64,000 bases of DNA. Origin: Palaemon carinicauda. Its lineage: Eukaryota > Arthropoda > Malacostraca > Decapoda > Palaemonidae. Shown here in pieces: positions 35,408-44,794 of the stretch. The first letter of the stretch is position 1. Every line of letters starts with the position of its first letter. Location of the stretch: positions 212,734,308 through 212,798,307 of the forward strand of contig NC_090725.1 in NCBI RefSeq assembly GCF_036898095.1. Direction: 5' to 3'. A program made the translations under genes and the position numbers. The notes under the pieces were generated by a model. The model saw only the letters and a program-made list of their open reading frames with translations. It had not been told where the DNA came from and ran no database searches.

Positions 35408-38349
35408 ATTGTGATGTTTCTTTTAAAGGCCAAATGGTCAAGGGACAAAAGTTTTTTGTTGTAGATAATGATTTAAATTTAGCAGGCAGGTCTTTGATGA
35501 AGAAATTGAAATACCAGTGGGTACAAGTTGATAATGTGAGTGATGATAAATTTAAAGGTCCTCTTATTACCCCAAGTAGTGCATCTAGGCTTAAGCTTGA
35601 TTGTGTAAAAATGTTCAATGAGTATCAGGTGGTGGAAGGATCACCCATTACAAATTATGAATGTCAATTAATGTTAAAAGAAAATGCTGTGCCTAAGTAT
35701 TTTAAAGCCAGATCTGTGCCTTATCATTATAAATGTAAAATTGAGAATAGTTTGAAAGAACTGGAAAGTAAAAATATAGTGAGCAAGGTCGAGCATGCAG
35801 GAGATTGGGCCAGTCCTATTGTTCCTGTAATGAAACCTAATGGTGAAATAAGGATTTGTGTAGATTTTAAGTATCTCAATACCCAAACAAGTGTTAATAC
35901 CTTTCCATTACCGAGATTGAATGATATTTTGGCAAATGTAGGTTCTTGTCAGTATATTTCAAAATTGGATTTGAAAAATGCATATTTACAGGTATCTGTG
36001 AGTGAAAATTCTCAACAATATTTAATTATGAATACTCATTTGGGATTATATAAGTTCCACCGATTGCCTTTTGGGTTGTCGTCAGCACCAGGTATATTTC
36101 AGAGGTTTATTTCTGAATTATTGGCAAATATTGAGGGTGTTCATGAATTTTTAGATGACATATTGATTGTCAGAGCTACCAAAGAGGAACATGACAGGAG
36201 TTTATGTAAGGTTTTATCAATTTTGCAGCTGAGAAATGTTAAATTGAATAAAGATAAATGTATTATCGGTTCTAGGGAAGTACCTTATTTAGGATACATT
36301 TTAAGTTGTGAGGGAATTAAACCTGACCCAAAGAAAATAGAGGCAATTTTGGAAGCTCCAACCCCTCAGTCTGTCCAGTCTTTGAAATCATTTTTGGGGT
36401 TATGCACTTACTACAATAGGTTTGTACCTCAGTTCAGTTCTATTTTATGTCCTTTATATAATTTGACACAAAAGAATGTTGAGTTTCATTGGTCAGCAGT
36501 TCATGAAGAAGCTTTTCAGAGTATTAAGGAAGCCTTGGGTAGAGCTGATATTTTGGATAATTTTAACCCCAATGCTACCATGATTTTAGAAGTTGATGCT
36601 AGCCCTGTAGGAGTGGGAGCTGTTCTTAAACAAGAATATAAGGGTAAAATTTCTACCATTTCGTTCAAAAGTAGAAAATTAGCTAATGCTGAGTGTAATT
36701 ATTCTCAAATTGATAGAGAGGCTTTATCCATTATTTTTGGAGTCAAGAAGTTTTCTGATTTCCTTTTGGGTAGGAAGTTCGTTATTAGGACGGACCATAA
36801 ACCCTTGACTCATCTATTTAACCCTAGTAAGAGTATTCCACAATTATCTAATGCTCGTATTCAAAGGTGGGCTTTATTCCTATCAGGTTTTGATTTTAAA
36901 ATTGAGCACATTAAGGGAGTGCATAATACAGTGGCAGATGCTCTTAGTAGGCTACCATTATGTAGAGATGATACTGATTTTCATGTACCAGGAGAATATG
37001 TAAATTTGATTAATATTTTGGATAAGAATTCTTTTGATGTTACAATGGTAAAAGAATGTATAGAAAGAGACACTGTTTTATGCAGAGTAAGAGATTATGT
37101 AAGGAGGGGGTTCCCCAAGGAAAATGTGATGGAAAATTGTATGTTACCATTCTATAAATTGAGAAATTATCTTTCTTTGCATGATAATGTATTACTGTAT
37201 AGGAATCGTATTTTGGTTCCTGAAATGTTGAGAAAGCGGGTTATGGAAATGCTTCATGAGGACCACAAGGGTATTGTTGCCATGAAAGCCGAAGCAAGGT
37301 CTTTTGTATATTGGCCTAATATGGACCAAAATTTGGAACAAATAACTTCTAACTGTGCATTATGTATAACAAATCTCAAACATAAGGCCATTTCACCTTT
37401 ATCTTGGCCGTCAGTAGATAGACCTTGGTCCCGCTTGCATGTAGATTATTGTGGGCCCATTGACAACATGCAATATTTGATTATTATTGATTCCTTTTCT
37501 AAATTTATTGATGTCTATGCTTGTAAGAATATAACTTCAGAGGATACCATACAATGTTTAAGGTCGTGTTTTGCTAATTATGGTATTCCTGACACAATTG
37601 TATCTGATAACGCAACTTGTTTTATGGCTAGGGAGACTCAGAATTTCTTTCAGAAAAATGGTGTTAGACATTGTTCAGGAGCACCATATAATCCAAGTAC
37701 AAATGGGCTTGCAGAACGGGCTGTCCGAATATTCAAAACTAATTTTAAAAAGTTTGATTGTAAATTGCCTGTAAAAACCAGAATGACAACATTTTTGTAT
37801 ACCTATAGACGTACAGTACAGTCTTCTACTGGCTGCTCCCCAGCTGAATTATTATTTGGAAGGAAATTTAAGGTTCCACTAGATGTTATAATGCCTAAAC
37901 AAGGAGATGAGTTTTACATTCATGAGTCTAAATTCAGAGTTGGTGATGCAGTATATGCCAGGAATTTTGGTAAAGGACCAGAATGGGTAAAAGCTAAGAT
38001 TATCAAAGTTCTGGGTGAAAGGAATTATTTAGTTTCTGTAGATGTTAATGGTATTTTGACTTGGAAGCGTCACCTATCACAGTTATTTGAGAGAAAAATG
38101 TATAATACTAGAGTAACTGATGAATCATCACTATTAAAAGATACAATGATTCCTTCTGTTCCTGTAGTTTCTTCTCCCAATGTACAAGGATTAGAAGAAA
38201 CAAATAACCCTATTCAGAACTCAAGTAGGATTTGTAATCCCAATGTAGAAGTAGTAGGATCAGAGAACAGTAATTGTGATACTGGTGCCATTGTAAGAAA
38301 ATCTACCAGAGTAAGTAAAAAACCTAGGAGACTCATTGAACAAATTTAA
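35386..38349 (+). CDS. pol: Gypsy Pol: RT, RNase H and integrase (987 aa)
   Basis: The frame is intact from ATG at 35386. The protease C-terminal part occupies residues 1-50. RT spans about 130-310, with ICVDFKYLN, SKLDLKNAYLQV (first Asp), PFGLSSAPG and FLDDILI, where FLDD replaces the common YxDD. RNase H spans about 390-510 (ILEVDASPVGVGAV, DREALSIIFG, IRTDHKPL, TVADALSR). Integrase starts near 630 with an HHCC-type finger (LHEDHKG, then CALC). Its catalytic triad is visible in HVDYCGP, VSDNATCF and STNGLAERAV. A C-terminal GPEWVKAKI-type GPY/F-like stretch follows at about 870. The protein copies and inserts the element. The neighbouring Gag is broken, so activity would need help. Confidence 0.92.
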   Translation: MQVYGEINCDVSFKGQMVKGQKFFVVDNDLNLAGRSLMKKLKYQWVQVDNVSDDKFKGPLITPSSASRLKLDCVKMFNEYQVVEGSPITNYECQLMLKENAVPKYFKARSVPYHYKCKIENSLKELESKNIVSKVEHAGDWASPIVPVMKPNGEIRICVDFKYLNTQTSVNTFPLPRLNDILANVGSCQYISKLDLKNAYLQVSVSENSQQYLIMNTHLGLYKFHRLPFGLSSAPGIFQRFISELLANIEGVHEFLDDILIVRATKEEHDRSLCKVLSILQLRNVKLNKDKCIIGSREVPYLGYILSCEGIKPDPKKIEAILEAPTPQSVQSLKSFLGLCTYYNRFVPQFSSILCPLYNLTQKNVEFHWSAVHEEAFQSIKEALGRADILDNFNPNATMILEVDASPVGVGAVLKQEYKGKISTISFKSRKLANAECNYSQIDREALSIIFGVKKFSDFLLGRKFVIRTDHKPLTHLFNPSKSIPQLSNARIQRWALFLSGFDFKIEHIKGVHNTVADALSRLPLCRDDTDFHVPGEYVNLINILDKNSFDVTMVKECIERDTVLCRVRDYVRRGFPKENVMENCMLPFYKLRNYLSLHDNVLLYRNRILVPEMLRKRVMEMLHEDHKGIVAMKAEARSFVYWPNMDQNLEQITSNCALCITNLKHKAISPLSWPSVDRPWSRLHVDYCGPIDNMQYLIIIDSFSKFIDVYACKNITSEDTIQCLRSCFANYGIPDTIVSDNATCFMARETQNFFQKNGVRHCSGAPYNPSTNGLAERAVRIFKTNFKKFDCKLPVKTRMTTFLYTYRRTVQSSTGCSPAELLFGRKFKVPLDVIMPKQGDEFYIHESKFRVGDAVYARNFGKGPEWVKAKIIKVLGERNYLVSVDVNGILTWKRHLSQLFERKMYNTRVTDESSLLKDTMIPSVPVVSSPNVQGLEETNNPIQNSSRICNPNVEVVGSENSNCDTGAIVRKSTRVSKKPRRLIEQI

Positions 38350-38369
38350 ATTTTTTTGTGTGTTAACCT

Positions 38370-38381
38370 AAGGGGGGAGGA
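38370..38381 (+). promoter_or_regulatory. Polypurine tract of the gypsy element
   Basis: AAGGGGGGAGGA lies immediately upstream of the right LTR, where plus-strand DNA synthesis is primed. Confidence 0.85.
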
Positions 38382-38382
38382 G

Positions 38383-38582
38383 TGTAATGTATTGAGAAAC
38401 ACTACTCTCTCATTCTACTATGTTGAACCTTGGAGTTGTTGTTGTCTTCCCCGCCATCCACGAACTGTGACGCCAGCAGAAGCATGGGTCTGCTTACTTG
38501 TATTTGATATACCAGAATAAAGTACGTGAATTACCAACTTGTCTTCTTGGGACCTAAGTACTAAAGGGACGAGGATGCAACA
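38383..38582 (+). repeat. Right LTR of the gypsy element
   Basis: 200 bases, same length as the left LTR, followed by the CAGGG duplication. Confidence 0.97.
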
Positions 38583-38587
38583 CAGGG

Positions 38588-39720
38588 CAATAGACATCAT
38601 ATACTTAGATTTTCAAAAGACTTTTGACAAAGTTCCTCATAAAAAATTATAGGTCAAAACTAGAGCACTAGGCATCATTGACGAGCCAGCTGAATGGATC
38701 GAAAATTGGCTAACAAACAGAAAACAGAGTTGAAATCAATGGCGAAGCTTCAGAGTGGGCAGCTGTTACAATTGGACTGCCTTAAGGATCTGTCCTTTGG
38801 CCCATTGCTATTTCTGATCTACATCATCAACATAGATTTAGGATTAACTATTAGAATAGCCAAATTTGCCGATGGTACTAAACTAGGCATAAATGCTGCG
38901 AACTCAGAAGACATAGAAGCCTGAGGAGAAGATCTAAAGAAGCTAGGAGAATGATCCAGAAAATGGCAAATGCCTTTCAACTGTGGGAAATGTAAAGTCA
39001 TACTCATAGGTTATAGTCACCCACAATCAGATTTCTCACTGCTGGGTAACGAACTAGGAAGTGTGGACCAGGAGAAAGATCTTGGTATTAATATCAGCAA
39101 GGATTTGAAGTTCACCAAACAGACCATAAAATCTGAAAAGAAAGCACAAAAACTAATAGGTTACATAAAGAGACAATTCAAATACAGAAGCAAAGATTGT
39201 ACTACATACATCACTAGTAAGACCCCATCTAGAATACAGTGTTCAATTCTGGGCTCCAAGTATTTAGAAGGACATAGATAGATTGGAAGCAGTACAAGCT
39301 AAGGCCACCAAACTAGTCCCAACACTAAGACAATTTAGATATAGATGGTAAGATGGAACATTTTAACTTATTTGAACTACAAACTCGACGACTAAGGGGG
39401 AGTTAATAGAGGCTTTCAAAATTCCTAAAAGAATAACAAATGAAGATTACAACAATCTATTCATGCTTAGCAAAAATCAGTCCAGAGGTAACGGATACAA
39501 ACTGGAATTGAAAAGATACACCACCACTCAATGTGGCTATTTCTTTATATATAAGATAGCAAATACTTGGAATAGACTTCCAGCAGATGTAGTAAGCAGT
39601 AACACAGTAAACAAGTTCAAGAATAAGTTAGACAAGATCATAAGAACTCTCAAAATGCTTAAACTAAATCGCTCTACCAAAGAGCATATGGAGTCTCCAC
39701 GGATGGACTAAAATACCTCT
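38588..39720 (+). mobile_element. LINE-A, 3' part
   Basis: RT resumes where the gypsy element cut it: IDIIYLDFQKTFDKVPHKKL, motif A with the catalytic Asp. The second catalytic motif reads FADGTKLG at about 38862, so the usual ADD has become ADG. Later pieces (FNCGKCKVILIGYS, then DLGINISKDLKF, then YKIANTWNRLPADVVSSNTV) match the thumb and C-terminal tail of Jockey/CR1-like LINEs. Several stops interrupt the frame. The copy ends in a CT microsatellite rather than a poly(A) tail. Confidence 0.75.
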
Positions 39721-39740
39721 GAGACATACAAAATCCTTGT

Positions 39741-39742
<2 letters not shown>

Positions 39743-39812
<70 letters not shown>
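39743..39812. repeat. (CT)n microsatellite at the LINE-A 3' end
   Basis: A pure CT run of about 70 bases. Confidence 0.95.
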
Positions 39813-39813
<1 letters not shown>

Positions 39814-40084
39814 ACAAATGAAATCTTTGTTTCTTTGCAAAGTCTCTTGAGCTTTATAATCAAGCACCACAGAGCTAAAAATTATAAAATATCGTGCATC
39901 GGTAACAGGAATGAAATTCCGGTTTACGTTATTCGATTCAATAGTACAAGTGAATAGAATAGGAGGGAAGTATTTCAGATAAAACTATTGAAATTAGTAT
40001 GCTAATTGGAAAATGATAGATCAATAATTGTTTCTTTTAGTAAATATGAAATATCCTTCGGTATCATGCCTTAATGATAAGGGA

Positions 40085-40087
40085 GTT
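40085..40087. other. DIRS-B left junction trinucleotide GTT
   Basis: GTT is repeated at 49001-49003 on the other side; the internal complementary region carries a single copy between the two ends. Confidence 0.8.
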
Positions 40088-40441
40088 TTTTGGGCTCAAG
40101 CCATGACTTCCTGATGGAAGGTTCCTTTTTGGTAGCTTCCTTGGGTATATGACTACTAGGATATTCCCAGAGAATTAAACCACAGGTTATCACAGAATTC
40201 TTACTTCTGGAGCGAGTATCCTAAAGGTTTCCCTTTAAGACATCGTATATCAGCAGGGGACGCATGTATTAACACGCCACATAGCTATCTGCACCCCATA
40301 TAGAGTTAACACTTCGATATGGAGGGGCGGAGAATAACTGGGGAGCCGTTCCACAGTTACACTCGTCCGTGGCTACTTTTGGTACTCGAAACTTAAACAA
40401 ACGGGCGCCATTGCTAAATGACGTCACGTCCGTCCTCATCC
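40088..40441 (+). repeat. DIRS-B left inverted terminal repeat
   Basis: Complementary to 48618-49000 over about 350 bases with scattered mismatches, from CTTCCTGATGGAAGG to CGTCCGTCCTCATCC. Confidence 0.95.
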
Positions 40442-40652
40442 TTCTTCTAGTAGCTGCCTTGCTAAGACGGATTTCCCCTTGTGCTTTTTTATCGGCTTGC
40501 ATCTTCGTAATGTCGCTACCTTCAGCCTCGCCTTCTTCTGGAAAGTTGAGTACTAGGTCCCAGTATTGTTTAAATAAGCTCTGACCGTAAAGTAACTTAT
40601 ACTTTTCGAGATATTTCATGTTTTCTGGCAGAGCTGTGCTGCTACCGGACAC
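40269..40652 (-). CDS. Antisense reading frame inside the DIRS-B left end, unknown
   Basis: The frame starts on the minus strand with MSGSSTALPENMKYLEKYKL and continues with QSLFKQYWDLVLNFPEEGEA, then a Lys/Arg-rich part (KAATRRRMRTDV). The first 70 residues fall in unique DNA at 40442-40652 and look like real protein in composition; the rest overlaps the terminal repeat. No domain is recognised. It may be a captured host exon, an element accessory protein or chance. Confidence 0.25.
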   Translation of the reverse strand: MSGSSTALPENMKYLEKYKLLYGQSLFKQYWDLVLNFPEEGEAEGSDITKMQADKKAQGEIRLSKAATRRRMRTDVTSFSNGARLFKFRVPKVATDECNCGTAPQLFSAPPYRSVNSIWGADSYVAC

Positions 40653-42778
40653 GCCATTTTATGGCGTCGCTGTTCCCTTGCATGCCTTATTTAGCTAGCC
40701 TGAACAGCTTATTCCGGCCTCTTAACTAATTGATACTGTTAGTTATTTAGTCTTCATAGCTAGGAACTTCATGTATCGTGTTTTGACGCTCTTTTATCCG
40801 GTCATCGCCTGACCCCATACTCTAGCTTAGCCCCTAGGCCAGATTGCCTAGCACCAGTGTTCATGCATGATATATTCCAGTGATCCTAGATTAAGTTATG
40901 AAGATAGTGGCATTATTTATCATACTGTTTACTGTGATGCAAGTGTTTTTCGCCTTTAGGGACCATATAGGAGATCGGTTTGATTGTGTGCCTTCCTAAC
41001 CTAACCTAAATGTAGGACCCCTACATGCTCCCTTCATCCCCTGCCTTCGGGCATTCCCTCTGTGTGGCCATGCTCCCCCTGCTATATAGGGGGATCAAGT
41101 CCGTATCAGAGTATTAATCGCTTCTCTGTCCTCCCTAAGGAAATGATCCCCCCTTAGGGTTGCGTCCGAGAAAGAGGAACAGCCTGTCCTTCCTCAGTTG
41201 CTTCGATTAGGTTACTTAACCTTCCATGCAACTTGCGATGTGTCTTTCAGCCTACCTAGCTTGGGGTTTAACATCCCTTATCTAGGTTAGGCCTCGGGGG
41301 GGGGGGGGGGGGGGCTAGTTCTGTACTGTTTTAGTTTGAGACGGTACCCATGCACCGTTCTCATTCAGGTTACCTACCCTAGGCTAGGGAGCGTCCTCCC
41401 TTCCTTGGTGGCCGTTTTTGTACAGAGCCTCCCCTATGGAAGACCCCTCTTCTTCTCCCTCCACACCTATCCCTTGGCATAGTCTAGCCTATACACATCT
41501 GTCCCTAGTCCTACAACTCTTCCTTCGGGTGGAGCGATAGGGCTATCTTGAACTCCTGTTGAGCAGGCCGCTCTGGTACATATACCCTTCATAGCGTCCT
41601 ATGGGGTTAGCCACTGGAAGCGATTTGTCCGCAGGGGTTCCTCCCCCTATTGGGTGTACCCTAACCCTCCCTTGGGTTACACTGGCACCCGGCCGACTGC
41701 CGGCCCCCTGCCATTGGGTGATAGGACCCACTCCTATCATGGGTACACTCACTCAGGTGGGATGCCAGAGGGGTATGTGATCTTACCCCTCCAATCCCTC
41801 CTTCTGTCTCTCTACCTATCCTGGTGCCGGTCCCTTGCCGCCTCTACTGCCGGCGATACCGCCCTTCTCTTGATGACACATTCCTGAGATACCCTCCCTC
41901 CCCTAAGTCGACAGCCTTCCGTGTGCCGGAGGGCTGCCCCCTTCCGTCGGCGTACAGCCGATGGCCCACCCTTCCATTACCTAGTTTCGGTTGTCCGTCC
42001 TTCGGGCTGGCCTCCGGCGTGCCGGCAGTGATTGCCGGCGGTCTGGGTATACCATACCATTCTGCCTTATCTTATGAACTGGTCACCAAGCCGGCAGCCG
42101 GAGTCGCCGCCTCCCGCCGGCGTGTCGCCGCTGTGCCGGCGGCCGCCGAGCTGGCATTATACCTGAATTCTCTATGTGTCTTCCTTAATGCCATAAACTC
42201 TGCTGGAGCGGCCTCCGGCGTCCCGCCGGTCTGCCGGCGCCCTCCGGAACCACCAAGGGACTTGCACCCCTTCTACCAGCTATCAACTACATGCTGATAG
42301 CCCTACACTGCAACCAGATAGCCTGGCTACTCCGATGGATAGGTATTGTCTTACCGTTCTATTAGCGGCCGTGCTGTCTTCTTGCATATTACAAGTTTCC
42401 AGCATACTGTGTGTGTCTTAGCGCAGCTGGTTGCCGGAACCCGATCTTATATGGGGTCTTCTGCTACCCCCCCCCCCCTTTACTCTAAAGGTCTGAGTGG
42501 TCTCAGTCCTTGATATACATCGCAGGCAATCTCTGCTAGAATTATCTTCTGCCTTCTATGGCGGTCCATGAAGATTTCCGCTTTTGTGTCCTCGGTCACA
42601 AACGAAATTGCCTACTGATAAGGTTACGGTAATCAGCTGGGCGGGATGCACAAGTATGTGTCTATCTACTTCCTTTCCCGCTCCTCTCTTTAACATTACA
42701 ATATTATAAATTAATTAATGTTAAGTTAAAGTTTAACTATTTAAAAATTTAACTTTAGAGTAATGTAAGTCACTCTTA
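40442..42778 (+). other. DIRS-B 5' leader
   Basis: A long GC-rich leader with repeated CCGGC/GCCGG boxes (41680-42250), a G19 homopolymer (41296-41314) and a C10 run (42469). Frames such as 41824-42297 stay open mainly because of composition and show no domain. The next frame seems to need an upstream spliced exon from this region, but I cannot place its donor. Confidence 0.5.
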
Positions 42779-42816
42779 TGACTTCCGTATACTCATGTTC
42801 TCTTTCTTTTACAGGA

Positions 42817-44794
42817 GGAGTACATCAAGTGTGACCACAACTTCTGTGGAGTGAAACGCCCGCACTTCTACGGGCATACGGCGTGTCGGACCCACGCCCC
42901 CTGCGCCAATAAGAAAGGCGACCTGAAATTCTGGGACTCGCTGCACTGTACAGTCTGCAAGAGTCGTCTGGTCGAAGCGTTCGACGATCCTCCTTCAGCG
43001 GAGGTAAGGGACACTGCTCGAGAGAAGCTACGCAAGTGGGTGCGTGGCTTCCAGAAGAACGCCACCGGACCGTATCTCGCCACCGGACCGTATCTCGCCA
43101 CCGAAGATTTGAGGGCCTTGCTATTCCCGAAGGCATCAAAAGACTCAGTGGTCCCTAGTGATCAGATTCCCACCGTCCAGATAGTGGTGGAACCGGATGT
43201 GGTCATGGCTCAGTCCATGCATGAGTGCCGTTTAGACTTCGACAACGTGGAACGTATGTCGGAAGTGTCGGAGAACACGGAGAGGAACCTCATGGGCGAC
43301 GAACTCGACTATGAGGAAGATCAGGTGGAATACCCTGAGTCGGAGCATGAGGTCGCTCCAGCTTCCACCCCTGCACCAACTCCTACACCGACGGATGTAT
43401 CACTCCTTTCTACATCCGCTACCCCGGATCCTACCCTATCCAACACTCAGGAGATCTTCAAGATGCTTGAAGCTCTCATGGATAAGAAACTTCGCGAGAC
43501 GCATGAGTTCTTCAGGTCCAACCTCGGAAGTTCGAAGCAACCGAAAAGGATTTCGGTTAAGGACCTCCCTGCATGCTCGGATACTAACCCATGGAGGTAT
43601 GCCGAGCACATGCCGATCACCACGGGCAAGATCTTTATTAGCGAGAAGGTCGGCTCGATCGCGCTGGAAGAAGTGGAATTCTTCCCAAACTTTGAGGCTT
43701 ACCCGGACTGTTACGTCCGACTTAGGTCCGAACCCGCCTCTAAAGAAGAGACCGAACCAAAGGAGGTTATCGTGTTCGATCTCCCGAAGGCCCAGGCTAT
43801 GTTAGCCAACACGGTGAAAAGTAGGGGCTTCACCTGCTCTAAACTACCGGCGCTTAGCAAAAAGCACCCGACCTACGTCGCACCAGACGATGCGACCTTC
43901 CCCTTTCTAGAAAAGGCCTTCACTGCGGTACATAAGGGAGTGGAAGAAGGGAAACCTTGCCCTGCACTGGAGGAGTGCAGACCCTTCTCCCTGACCACTC
44001 CCCCTGATGTTAGACACTGGAAAGACGTCCAGTCAACCTTCGTGGTGGGGAAACTAGAGCCTGACGTCGCTGTTCGTCAGTTTAACGAGGACCTCCCGAA
44101 ACTTAACGATCATCTCCTTCGTCGGGAACATATGAAGGAAAGGCTCGCCGCATCTATGTCCCTCCAAGTACAGCTCGAAGTCATGGCCGGTGACACTAGG
44201 GTCCCTGACTACTACATGGTCCTTGCCAAGACACACCTGGCGACAGTAGTAAAGGATCTGTACAGCTTCACGAAGGCTCGTAGAGCCTGTCGCAAATTCG
44301 TGTTCTCAAGTGCTACAGTGAGACACGAACCCCGGAGGCTGATTTCCTCTAACATCTGGGGTAAACACCTCTTTCCCTCCTCCCTAGTGAAAGAGATCAT
44401 CGACAAGGCCGCCACGGAGAACAGGAACCTTCTCCATAAATGGGGCATGTCGAAGAAAAGGAAATCCTCTCAGGACGACGGCCCTCAACCTAAGAGGAAA
44501 CCCACAAAGCCAAAACCCCAGCAACGTCAACAGAGACGGCAGTTTCCGGGATCCGCTACTCCCCAAGTGGCAGCTCAGCCACAACAGACCTTTCAATTGG
44601 TCACCCAACCGGTCTTGTCACAGTCGCCGGTCTTCACCCCTGCATTTGAGCAGCAGTCAACTACCTTTCGTCCCAAAGGTAGAGGCTCAAACAGAGGTGC
44701 AGGCAGAGATGCATCTCGCCGTCCCTCCAGAGGCAGAGGAGGAAGGGGAGCTAGCGGCCGAGGTAGTAAACCCTCGGGAAGCCAGAAGCAATGA
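42817..44794 (+). CDS. DIRS-B Gag-like protein
   Basis: The frame opens after a TGA at about 42779 and has no ATG before the conserved N-terminal Cys/His module. A strong acceptor (TTTCTTTTACAG, ending at 42822) directly precedes GAGGAGTAC, so the start is probably spliced on from upstream. The module reads KCDHNFCGVKRPHFYGHTAC, then RTHAPC and HCTVCKSRL, a likely zinc site. Acidic and Pro/Thr-rich linkers follow, then a helical middle (about residues 230-520) of the type seen in DIRS Gag, and a basic C-terminus (KKRKSSQDDGPQPKRKPTK, then Arg/Gly repeats) suited to RNA binding. It ends at TGA 44792-44794 and overlaps the RT frame by about 150 bases. Confidence 0.7.
43061..43102 (+). repeat. 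18-base tandem duplication in DIRS-B gag
   Basis: GCCACCGGACCGTATCTC occurs twice, giving ATGPYL twice in the protein and keeping the frame. Confidence 0.9.

Larger units (their letters stand above)
27181..38582 (+). mobile_element. Mag-like Ty3/gypsy LTR retrotransposon, split by DIRS-A
   Basis: It has 200-bp LTRs (27181-27380, 38383-38582) beginning TGTAATG and ending CAACA, a primer-binding site at 27382, gag with two CCHC knuckles, a protease, a 987-residue RT-RNase H-integrase frame, and a polypurine tract at 38370. Without the 6.7 kb DIRS-A insert it is about 4.7 kb. The LTRs differ at only three positions, so it is young. Two knuckles and a Ser-tRNA type primer site fit the Mag lineage. 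Three frameshifts (two in gag, one at the protease-RT join) suggest that this copy is not autonomous. Confidence 0.92.

Noticed and set aside
41824..42297. 157-residue Ala/Pro/Arg-rich frame in the DIRS-B leader
   Set aside because: The open frame follows from GC-rich CCGGC repeats and lacks any recognisable domain.
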